NCBI GenBank assembly: GCA_024180945.1
Contig: JAKSGN010000002.1
Coordinates: forward strand, 1,054,001 to 1,118,000
Source: Macrophomina tecta
Lineage: Eukaryota; Ascomycota; Dothideomycetes; Botryosphaeriales; Botryosphaeriaceae
Length of the DNA stretch: 64,000 nucleotides
Reading direction: 5' to 3'
Below the pieces are notes generated by a model. It did not search any database and was not told the DNA's origin. It saw only the letters and a list, made by a program, of their open reading frames with translations. Positions within the stretch are counted from its first letter, which is position 1. Each line of letters begins with the position of its first letter. Shown piece after piece: positions 54,812 to 64,000 of the stretch. Position numbers and translations under genes: made by a program.

Positions 54812-57425
54812 AAGGTTGGTGGGAAGCAGCGTCCTCTGGCTGCCACCCGTTCCTCATTCAGCAAGGAATTGATGCGATGGACCGGGCACTCGGGCTCTTT
54901 TGGCGTTCTGGCGGCGGTGCGTACGGTTAAAGGGATATGTCAGGAGCAAAAGGCCAATCAGGTCTACACATCTATTTATGGAGTAAATTCACATGCTGTT
55001 CTCTCCTTCCGCAAATTTACACGGCCCTCGTCTGGTACGCATTTGGACTTGAACGATGCTAAGCGACAACGGGCAATTACCAACCAGGCCACCGGCAGAT
55101 GAGGATATGCTTTTCGAGCGAAGCGTTGCCGGAAGCTCAAAAATGGCTACATTCATTCGATCGCCATCGCCGGCTCTTTGTTCCATGGCAAAATATGGTA
55201 AAGCGGGGGCCAATTCGCGGCTGCGCCAATGGATCACAAAGCTGGATGGGCTTCGTGGAATGACTTCGGTCCTCCGAAACTCGCCCTCCTTGCGCGGAAT
55301 CGGGGGTGCTGAAGACGAGCGGGCTAATAGTTGAAGCACAGTAGGCGGATTGGCATTTATGTTATTCTGTCAGCGGCCCAGGCTAGGTTCATGCCTGTCA
55401 GTTGTCTCAAGTCGTGGTGCTGTGTTGTTTGTGTGCTACAGCTTGCGCACGGAATGTTGGGGAGGTCAGCTAAGCACAGTGCGCCTCGACGAGATATACG
55501 AGCTGGGTTCAGAGGTACGAGTAGTCGCCATCGACCGCACCCGCAGATAGTGTCTTGCAAAGCGGCCCTGTGCCACATTCCTCCCCGTTCCCGATGTAGC
55601 GCTCTTCATATGCTGTGCGAAACAGACCGCTCGCTCTGGGCCGGGCGCGAGTAGCCGGGCTCCCCACTTCATTCATCTGAAGCAGCTAGGCGTTCCTTCT
55701 CCCAAGCGCACCTGGGTGGGGCCCTGTGGAGAGGGCGGAGAGAGATGAAAAGAGATAGGGAAAGAGAGACGGAGAGAGAGCGTTCATGAAATTGTCCGGG
55801 ATGTTCGCTCTCGACGGGTAGGTCCGCACATGGTGTAGGGATGGGGAGCTGATGCGAGAGCGATCTCCCCTGCTCAGCAGGGGAGCGGATCCCAATCGCC
55901 AGGTGATGCGGTTGGTTAAGATTTCTCGGGCGCGGATGGTGCAAGAGAGAGAGACGAGTTTGGGGCTCCAAATGGCGCAGCGAATTGGCTAATGTCGCCA
56001 GGCGGGCCTCGCCATGGCCATGGCCGGCCAAGTTCGCAGGGAGCCCATCTGCTTGAGACGGTAACGAGATCATCGTGCACGGCAGATCCCCCTTGGTCGG
56101 TGTGGCGAGTGATTGGCGGTGCAGGGGGCAGGCGCAAGTAATTGCGGGAGCAGCGAACGATGGAGCGGCGCTGGTGGTTATCTGTCTACGCGCACACACA
56201 GCAGACACAGCCACGGGCGGGCGGGCAGCCGGCGCGTAGGCGCTGCAGAGGGCAGACGGGCGCATGACGCGAGCGGCTGGACGGCCGGACTGCGAGAGGT
56301 GCTGGGGCGCGCAGAGCCAGCAGGGAACAGGCGACATGGAGCATGTCGTGGCCGGCGATTCATGGAGCCAGACGAAATTGCGGTTCGGACGTGCACCCGG
56401 TTTCTGGAGCGCCGGTGCAGCTGCGCCGTAGCGGGCCGGCAGGCTGTCAGTGTCTCAATTGAAACAATTTTACGATGAAATGCGACGATATGCTGCTGCG
56501 CGGCAATACGCTCCTGCTCGGCGGCCTTTGCCTGAGGCCGAAAGGCGGGCAGCACGGCGTCGGGGAGGGCAGCCGCCCTCATGCATTGCCTGCAGCGGAA
56601 TTGTTTCGTTCGGCGGCGGGCCGTCGTTTGGTTTTCGGACGTGGGGTCTGCAGCCTGGGGGCCCCCCTGAGCACCGCGGCTCCAGCCAGGCTGGTCGCAC
56701 GAGGAGCAGCGAGGAATGCGCGCCCACGCGGTGCAGTGCAAACCCAGGCGGCGATGCGAGGGCGAGGCTTCTCGAAGGCACGCACAGCGCTGCGCGCGGG
56801 CCGGCACATTGACGACTGACGACGACGACGACTCGCTGGCCGAAATGGCGCGTTACTGGCAGCGTGAGCGGCCGGGCTGCCCCTGGTGCACGCCCGCCCA
56901 AAAGAGGCTAGCCAGGCACCGCGCACTGAGCTTGTCGCGCCTCGTCTCCTAATCTGCGGCCGGCGCTATCGCTGCGACCAATCATCCCCGGCACTCCGCC
57001 GGCGCCAGATGCGAGCAACAGCCATACCTGCAGCCCACGCCCGCTCGCTCTCCTCTTCACCTCCGACTGCTCTCTCGGCGGCCTCGTTCGTTCTCTCAAC
57101 CCCCCCCCCCCCTCCGCCCTCTCCTCCTCCTCCTCCACCTCCCCCTCATTCTTTTAGTCCATCTTACCCAAGTCATTCTTTTGCAAGGGCCTAATACACC
57201 AGCGCCCCGGTCCTGAAGTCGCTCATTGTCCAGCATAGCCAAGCCTGCTTCCCATTCACGACCGCTCTTACGACCTTACGCCGTTAATTCGTAATCCAAT
57301 CGGCCGTTTCTACCAATCCTCAAGCCTCTCCCGATCCAGGCTCCCGCCTCCCCACGCTATCGTGGCGCTGCCCCTCTGTCCCAGCCCTGTCGCTGTCGCA
57401 TGACGAGCAGCCTCCCCGTCGCACC
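54812..57425. other. 2.6-kb intergenic region, no gene recognised
   Basis: The left 700 bases are the 3' flank of the protoglobin gene. The remainder becomes GC-rich and pyrimidine-biased and leads into the next gene, with a C-run at about 57101-57112 and CT-rich leader sequence. Frames of 60-220 codons overlap antisense and carry no domain. A long 5' untranslated leader is likely in 57100-57425. Confidence 0.45.
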
Positions 57426-59675
57426 ATGAACCGCAACCACGCCTCGCACCTCGCCTTCCACCATGCGCGGAGAGCTGCCGCCGCTGCCTCGGACAATGAC
57501 GCCCGCCTCGGCCTCAATGCCGTGATCGGTTTCGAGGACGAGGTCGTCTCCAATCCCTCCAAGTCACTGCAAGAAAGAGATGCCAGCCCAGTCCTTGCTG
57601 CCCGTTCCGAATCCACATCCAAGGCTTGCAGCTCGAGCCGCGACTCGGACACATGCCAGAAGCCAACGGACAGCAGTACTGCCATTATCCTTGCCGCAGT
57701 GTACGCACGATGTTCCTTGTCCCTCTGCACCTTGCGACTGACTGATCTCTTTGTAGCATCCCCATTGCAATTGCCATTATCGTGCTCGTCTTCCTTCACC
57801 GGAGGCACATGAAGAAGCAGGCTCTCGAGGACCTCAATGATAAGCACAAGTCTCTTGACTTTGGCCTGGATGTACCCTCAAAGGGTTCAGCTGCCAGCAA
57901 GACTCCGGAGATGTCCGTGGTGGATGCAGAGAAGGAAATTCGCAAGGGAGGCCGTGGATTGTCGATGGATATGGAGACCAGCCCGTACCTGATGCCCGGT
58001 GGCGTCCAAGACTCTCGCGAGTCTTTCCACTCTATGTCGCGCATCAGTGACAACCACGACCCCTACCGCCCCGTCACTTTCGTCAAGGACGACACCATGT
58101 CGCTGCGCTCGGCCTCCAAGTTCAACGACGGCATGTCCACGTACAGCAAATCGAGCGTTGGTACCGATCGCATGGGTCTCCTCAAGAATGCCCAGAGAAT
58201 GTCCCGGTCATCCCCCATGTCGCCCGAGGACAGGAGCATTCCCGAAATTCAGTTCCCCGAACCCAGTCACGTCAGGCCCCCGCCCAGCCCCTCTACCGCT
58301 TCGCCTGTTTCGCCGGATGGTGGATCCCCCGATCTTACTCGCGACCCCGTCAACGGGAATGAGAAGCGTCGCTCGCTCAACTCCGACTCGAAGCGCACCT
58401 CTGTCCAAGAACCATCTCTCCCACAGATCGTCGAGCATGGCGACACCGAAGCCCAGGCCACCCCTCGCCACAAGCCGAACCCGCTGAGACTCGAATCTAT
58501 GATTGCTTCCGTTCACAACCCTCAAACCGATAGCATCATGAGCAAGTCCAGTGATTACGGTGACGCGTTCAAGATTACCCCTCCTTCGCCCGGTCAGCAG
58601 AACAAGGCTTCCAACCGCATGTCTATCGATGTCGTCAACAACCGCCCGTCCACGCCGCCCCAAGGTCTTGCCATCCAGGCCCCCAAGCCGAACCGTATTT
58701 CCATGAGCTTGCGCCCGCTGCCCAATGACGACCCGACTGAGAACCCCGAGGAGCGCGCGAACAGGATTAGGTCTTTCTACAAGGAATACTTCGATGACTC
58801 GAAGCCCGAGCCTGCCGGTCGTTATGCTGAGGAACACGAGGACTATGGTCAAGAATACATGGAAGGCGCTCTCTTCGATCCTGATAAGGGCCACTTCGTC
58901 GTTGGTGGCCAGCCCTTTGCAGAGCCCATTACTCGTCGTGCCATGACCCCTCCTCCTCGTGCTCCCCCGCGTTTCCGTGGTCACGGTCCTCCCGGCGGTT
59001 CCATCGGCGGTGGTCGTCCCATGACCCCTGGTTCTATGCGCAGCGGTACTCCCTTGTCGATGCCCCGTGGTAACTCTGCTATGAGCTTCCGCTCCGGTCC
59101 CCCGAAGAAGCCCCTGCCTCCGCCTTCCACCCTGAACTCCCTCCCTACGCCCGCTGCCCTCAAAGAAGACGCCCATATCTTCAACCCGATTGACTTCGCA
59201 CCCCCGCCGACTTTCAGGGAGATGCAGGGCGGCCGCCGTCCTGACTCCCCCATGGGCGTCGAAAGGCCGTACTCGCCTAGCGTCCGCCCTCACACTCCCC
59301 TCGCAACGGCTTTCGACGAGCTCGCTGTCATTCCTAGCCCGTGAGTAGCCCCCTTGATTCCTCTCGTTGACCAATATGACTGACAACCCCTTTAGGCATG
59401 CCCTCAGGAAATCTGGTACTTTCACTTCGCTAGACTTCATGGCACCGCCTCGTTTCAAGGGTGTCGATGCTGGTAGCGATGCCGCCTCCGTCCGCAGCGG
59501 CGGAAGTGGTATCTCGGCTGCTCAACTCCACGCTGTCCGCACCGGTGCCTACCGCGTCAGCCGTATTCCTAAAGAGCTGGCCGGTACCAAGGATGACCTC
59601 ATGACGTCTCTCAAGCCAACTTGGGATCTCCGCGCCGGTGGTAGCGGTCCTCAGCAGGTGAGGCCAGGAATGTAG
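57426..59675 (+). CDS. Single-pass membrane protein with long disordered cytoplasmic tail (712 aa)
   Basis: Exons: 57426-57700, 57757-59340 and 59396-59675. Introns of 56 and 55 nt close in frame. There is no cleaved signal peptide. One membrane helix at about residues 86-106 (TAIILAAVIPIAIAIIVLVF) is followed by HRRHMKK, placing the roughly 600-residue C-terminal part inside. That part is Pro/Ser/Arg-rich and disordered, with many SP/TP sites and repeated RPMTPGSMRSGTP-like motifs. It has one conserved-looking block, EERANRIRSFYKEYFDDSKP, and a tail ending HAVRTGAYRVSRIPKELAGT. This architecture is conserved in filamentous ascomycetes as an uncharacterised family, as far as I recall. It suggests a phosphorylated membrane scaffold. 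The 416-aa antisense frame is a shadow. Confidence 0.88.
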
Positions 59676-62152
59676 GTGGCAGTCAATTGTGACTGTTAGC
59701 GAGCATTCTTGTATTGTTTTCCAGCACAATGCTCCCTGGTGGACGAAGTAGAGCGTGTGGATTTCCTGGTTTTCTTGGCTATTTCTTGATGATGGCACAT
59801 CAGACCCCAAAAGCAAAAATCGCAGCACGGCACGCGGTAGAGCGTGGACAGCGAACGCCAACAACCTCAATCAATAACGACCTTTCTCGTGGGACGGCCT
59901 ACCTGCACAAAAGACACCTGAGTCCCGTTCACATTTTACACAATCTTCCCCGCGAAAACAAATCCTGCAGTCGTCGCATGGTTAGCCTGTAAAAATCGTC
60001 GGCCGTTGCTGTTGATGATGATGATACGATCGCCGCGCCATCCGTACATCACCTCTGGCTTTATACCCCTGCGTACACGCCTCCCAAACGTAGAGATTAT
60101 CGGGATCATAGACTTCATTGTACAGCTGCTGGAGGAGGTCGTTTGTGGCGCTTGTGTTTTCTTGTTCTTTTTTTTTCCTTTCCAAATATTCTCTGCCCTC
60201 TCTTTCCATGTAGTCAGTGAGCCGCCTTAACTTCCGACTTATTGTCTAATAAAAGGGAGGAATTTTACTTTTATTGCGTCTTTTTTTCCTTGCTTTGCTC
60301 ACAAATACCTCGTATGATTTGGCGCAGCTTGGAGTCCACATAAACTAGTAGTACTGTTTAAGTTAGCGAAGGGATTTGGGAAACACATCTTATTATTTGT
60401 TCTTGCGTTGGTCTGACCTTCTGTATTTTCCTTGTCTCTTTTCGCCGCACAAAAGATCAATAAGAAAGCTACTCGAACAATAAGTTCTTCGGACCGCCTC
60501 GAAGGTGAGAGGAAGAGAAAGGGAAGAGAAATGAAGTGGTCTCGGATGTCGGCGATGGAAGGTGGCCAGCGGATGGTAGGTACACGTTGCGGCGGGCTTC
60601 TCAACTGCATTTCTCACGCTCATTTTCTTCTGCACTCTTTTCATGTATCTCCCTTCATCTTCCATCGCCTTACATGTCGTCGAACGCAAGCGCAGAGGGA
60701 GAACATGGAGGGAGCACGTTAGACTAGCGGGAGGACAAGCCCTCCAGGATTGGGGCTGAACATTTCGACAAACACATAAAAATATAGACTAGGGGAATGG
60801 AAGTAGGAGATGTGCGGTTTTATTCTTCGTTTGCCAATGAAGTCTACATATCATTTCCCTTCTCAATTTCCTTGTATGCTTCCTACACATACTGCAGAGC
60901 ATTATGTCGAAGCCGATTCGGTCAGTTTGAAGGGAGATTCACCATATCTCTTCCAAATCAGTTACATCTACAAAAAAGGGAGCACGCGCTCTCCTGTGAG
61001 CCCGCGAAAAAAAAAAAAAAAAAAAAGGGTAGGTACCCAGATACCGGAGCTTTGCGGTGAGGCCCGCGCGCGTATTGTTGACGAAAGCGATGAGTGAGCT
61101 TTGGGCGTCCCAAGAGCAGCTCGATTCCGCTCGTTAGCGTGGGTGAAATACGGGGGTCCCCTTTTTTTTTCTTTCTCTTCCCTCTTCCGTTCGGCGAACT
61201 TTCCCAAGCGGAGCAGGGGACGCGAGAAAAACTCCGCCTACCCCCGTTATTTCCCTCCCCCCTTCCACTCTTGCGAACGCATAATGGAACCCGTCCAGTG
61301 GGTATATTGATCTTCCTTCCTTCCGCTCCCTTCCCATCCCTCTCTTTCTCCGCGCATCCCGCTTCTCCAAACACACCCGACCCCATCCGAATACGACGGA
61401 AGGCCCGGGGGGGCGAGGCTGCCGCGCGGACATCCGATTTTGTGTAAGCTTACATTTCATTTTTCTTCTCGACCCCATTTGTGCACTTTTGCTTTTCTTT
61501 CCGTCTTTGTGCCGGTTTCGGGCAGATCAATAAATGATCTGGCCGGGCGCACTGCGGCATACATATTATTGGAGGTCAATGCAGATGGAGATCTCTAAAG
61601 CCAATTCTTTAATTAGAGGCGCCGCTGTTTTCATCGGGGACGATAGTGCTGTTAAGAATGGATCGGTCTTTGGGGCTATTCATGTGCACAAGGGTTCGAC
61701 GGTTTCGGTTGATTCGTCCTATCCCTGTGGCTTCGGGCCGGGTATGGTGTTGGAAGTCTGTTCGGTTGTCGATGAAGTGAATACGCACGGCAGAAGAGCA
61801 GACAGAAATGTGCAATCGAAGAGTGCTATCAGTCTCGTTTCTCTCTTCCACTCCACCGCTCGTAATTCCTATACTTTTCCGCATTGCTCCATGTTGCTCT
61901 CCTCCCGAAAATCAACGCCCACAGCGTATAGCCTACACACAAACTTCAATTCGACTTTGAAAGGGTGCGGAAAGGGAACCTGGAGAGTCTCCAGAGACTC
62001 TCAAAAAGCCCTGCTTCTACGAATCGAAAAACACATGACAGCGAGGAAAAACAAAATGGCATGTGCTCATTGATCTGAAGAGAAAAAGACCGTAGAAATA
62101 CATAAGACACTAAAGTTAAATGAAAAAAAAAAAAAAAAAACATTGCTGGCTC
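59676..62152. other. 2.5-kb intergenic region, no gene recognised
   Basis: Convergent 3' flanks of the membrane-protein gene (plus) and the secreted Ser-rich gene (minus). It includes an A-homopolymer at about 61007-61026 and another at 62123-62140. The longest frame (61534-62073, plus, 179 codons) has no recognisable domain and overlaps an antisense frame. Confidence 0.45.
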
Positions 62153-63662
62153 TCAGAGCTCATCGCAAATCAAATCGAAATCCGGGAAGGCGGGATCCGG
62201 CCCAATATTAATCGTTCCCGTGGGCGATGCTGTCGCCGTGGTTTCCGCGGCTGCTGATGATGTGGCAGCGGCTGCAGACGTCTCTTCAGCAGTAGTGGCT
62301 GGAGCGGCGGGGGCGGCAGCAGTGGTGGTCGGCACACTTTGAATGACCGGGTCGCTGCTGGCGGGCGCTGGGGGAGGCGGAGGGTTTGAGGAGGGATTTA
62401 GAGTGGCGGGGGCCGAAGAGGCGGCGGTTTGCTGTGGTGGGTTGGCTGCAGTGGTTTGGGGAACTGCTGAGGTGGCAGTCTCGGCGGTAGTCTCGGCTTG
62501 AGAGGTAGCTATCGAGGTGCTCGAGGAGGAGGAGGAGGAGGAAGAAGAAGAAGAAGAAGAAGAAGAAGAAGAAGAAGATGATGATGATGATGATGAGGAC
62601 GAGGACGAGGATAAGGAGGATGATGAAGAGGACGAGGATGAGGACGAAGACGAAGAGGTAGAAGTCTGCTCAGCGACGGCGCCGAAGGTTGTTATGGATG
62701 CAGCGCTTTGAACGGAATTGCATTTGGCTGTAGAAGTCAGTACGCATGATAGTTGAAGGGAGGAATGATCAAAAGTTTTCTGATCGAAAAATTTGCATAT
62801 ACGACCATAATACTCACATTTTTGTTGATCGCAGTCTTGTACGGTAAAGTCGCCCTTGTTCCCTTGGGCATTGGCTGCCTATCAAATAACCTGTTAACTA
62901 CATGTGTACACGGAGGGAAAATACGTGGGATTTGTTTTGGCTGTGAGCGGACGAGAAAGGCGATGCACACAAAGACTTACATCGGCGCATTCATTAAACT
63001 GATTGTCACAGGTCCTCTGTGCAGCATCGGCGAATGAAGTCTAGTATCAAGGTCAGTAAATCCCTCCTTTGTAGATAGATAGTCAGTTCGATGTCTCCGC
63101 CTTCAAACAAAGTGATCTCGACCATGCGAACTCGTGGGGACAACCGGATAGATCAAAAACAACGCCTGTCCTCTCCGGAAAGCCAGGCGGTACCCGTACC
63201 GGCGCCAACATAACGAATAATTCATTCTCTTGCAGTTCTCCAGATGTATTATCGCCGCGGGCTTTAGTTTAGATTACGCAAGCTCCCCACCGTCATTGAC
63301 CAATGGTGCTCTTTCCCAAATCCTTTGCGACCCGGCGGAACCACGCGAGAAAAGCGAAGCGGAAGGCTGGCACTCACAAAAGTATCTCCGTCCACCTCGA
63401 AAACGCGCTCCTCATTCCCGGACGGCACAATCGCAGCGGCGCTCTTGCCGCCAAGGTCGCCGCCGAACGTCTGCAAATTATTCGCCGAGGCCTGCCTGAC
63501 CAGCAGCCTGAGAGCGCGGTCGTCCTGGGAATTCAAGGCGCGACGGACGTCGATGGGATTGGCACTGCAGGAAGCGACGCGGGACGAGGAAACGAAGAGC
63601 AGCAAGAGCAAGGCGATGCCGGCGGCGCGGGGCGATGGAGTCCGTGCTGTCGAGCCGCGCAT
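62153..63662 (-). CDS. Secreted Ser-rich low-complexity protein with a four-Cys motif (326 aa, 4 exons)
   Basis: Exons: 63378-63662, 62981-63040, 62818-62878 and 62153-62727. Introns are 337, 102 and 90 nt and close in frame. The first is long enough to hide another small exon. The N-terminus has a hydrophobic signal (AAGIALLLLLFVSSSRVASC). A conserved segment across exons 2-4 reads RTCDNQFNECAD, then DFTVQDCDQQKSKCNS, a spaced CDNQxxxC/DCDxQxxxC motif seen in other fungal secreted proteins. Exon 4 opens into a polyserine tract from a GAA/GAT/GAG repeat (about 62525-62660), then a Thr/Ala/Pro-rich O-glycosylation-type region. The end, PDFDLICDEL, is not hydrophobic, so no GPI anchor is expected. 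A cell-wall role is possible. Confidence 0.8.
62525..62660. repeat. Trinucleotide repeat encoding polyserine
   Basis: GAG, GAA and GAT triplets on the plus strand correspond to TCC/TCT/TCA serine codons in the minus-strand gene. The interrupted but long run is a likely length-variable site. Confidence 0.9.
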
Positions 63663-64000
63663 CTTCTCTTTCTTTCCGTCTGGCCAGTTCTTCTGGGTTG
63701 GGCGAAGGAGTCTGCGTGGGTTGCTTGGGAGAAGGAATAGCCTGGGTTGCTTTGGGTGCTATCTGGCAATTGGGGAACGCATGGTCTGGTTTGTATGGCC
63801 GGGCGTGCAGCAGTTCGGTTCGGTTGGCGGGCGGTTGGCGGAGGATGAGACAGGATCGGCAGGGCGGTGGGGCTGGCCGGCAGGCGGCGAGGTGGATGCG
63901 CTCTCCTGGTCGCTGGGAAGGGTGGTGCCGGTTTGCGAAGTTGTGGAAGAAAAGAAGAAGCGGAGGGGACGACGGGCAGGGCGACCGTCCCACCCCACCG
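63663..64000. promoter_or_regulatory. Upstream region of the secreted Ser-rich gene
   Basis: This is 5' flank of the minus-strand gene up to the window end. Frames here are short and overlap. No motif is assigned. Confidence 0.4.

Noticed and set aside
58208..59458. 416-codon minus-strand open frame
   Set aside because: Antisense to the membrane-protein exon; Arg/Gly-rich with no domain.
61534..62073. 179-codon plus-strand frame
   Set aside because: No recognisable domain, overlaps an antisense frame and lies in convergent 3' flanks with homopolymers.

Overview
This window is nuclear DNA of a filamentous ascomycete (Pezizomycotina). It has short spliceosomal introns (mostly 48-130 nt, GT...AG with CTAAC/CTGAC-like branch sites), a Zn2Cys6 regulator, a DUF2408-family protein, a TRAPPC13 subunit and a protoglobin. 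The secreted Kelch protein, the DUF7923-type protein and the fungal RALF-like peptide suggest a plant-associated Dothideomycete, but that last step is inference. No bacterial, viral, organellar or CRISPR features were seen.

Left part (1-28.7 kb) is gene-poor and full of relics. Genes are a coiled-coil protein (1798-2772, -) and a secreted/membrane Kelch protein (3841-5583, +). Decayed fragments follow: a DUF3176-like C-terminus (7468-7806), a C2H2 zinc-finger ORF with in-frame stops (about 8800-9367), and TA-rich, RIP-like DNA (9580-10800). A complete hAT DNA transposon (11106-13965) has an intact 748-aa transposase, 21-bp perfect terminal inverted repeats and a perfect 8-bp target duplication. 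It sits inside a small secreted cysteine-rich ORF whose frame is continuous once the element and one duplication are removed. Beyond it are an inverted duplication (14.7-15.2 kb), a minisatellite able to encode a Glu/Arg repeat (15.45-16.25 kb), a five-exon DUF7923-type gene (19023-20065), a truncated tRNA-Arg(TCT) and a RALF-like secreted peptide gene (22394-22666). From 22.7 to 28.7 kb no gene is recognised.

Right part (28.7-64 kb) is gene-dense and mostly housekeeping. In order: a Zn2Cys6/acetyltransferase fusion, mitochondrial malonyl-CoA:ACP transacylase, a nine-exon SDR, a DENN+C1 protein, TRAPPC13, a small SET-domain protein, a DUF2408 protein, ribosomal protein P1, a full-length but broken cytochrome P450, Naa10 (NatA catalytic subunit), an Alba-domain protein, a protoglobin, a single-pass membrane protein with a long disordered tail, and a secreted Ser-rich protein. 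Pairs are often divergent across short promoters (TRAPPC13/SET, DUF2408/P1, Alba/protoglobin) or convergent (transacylase/SDR, SET/DUF2408, Naa10/Alba).

The contrast between the relic-rich left part, with host-interaction-type secreted genes, and the ordered right part is the main architectural message. Exon borders were derived by hand from splice consensus, frame continuity and family conservation. Each multi-exon model below closes in frame, but none has transcript support here.
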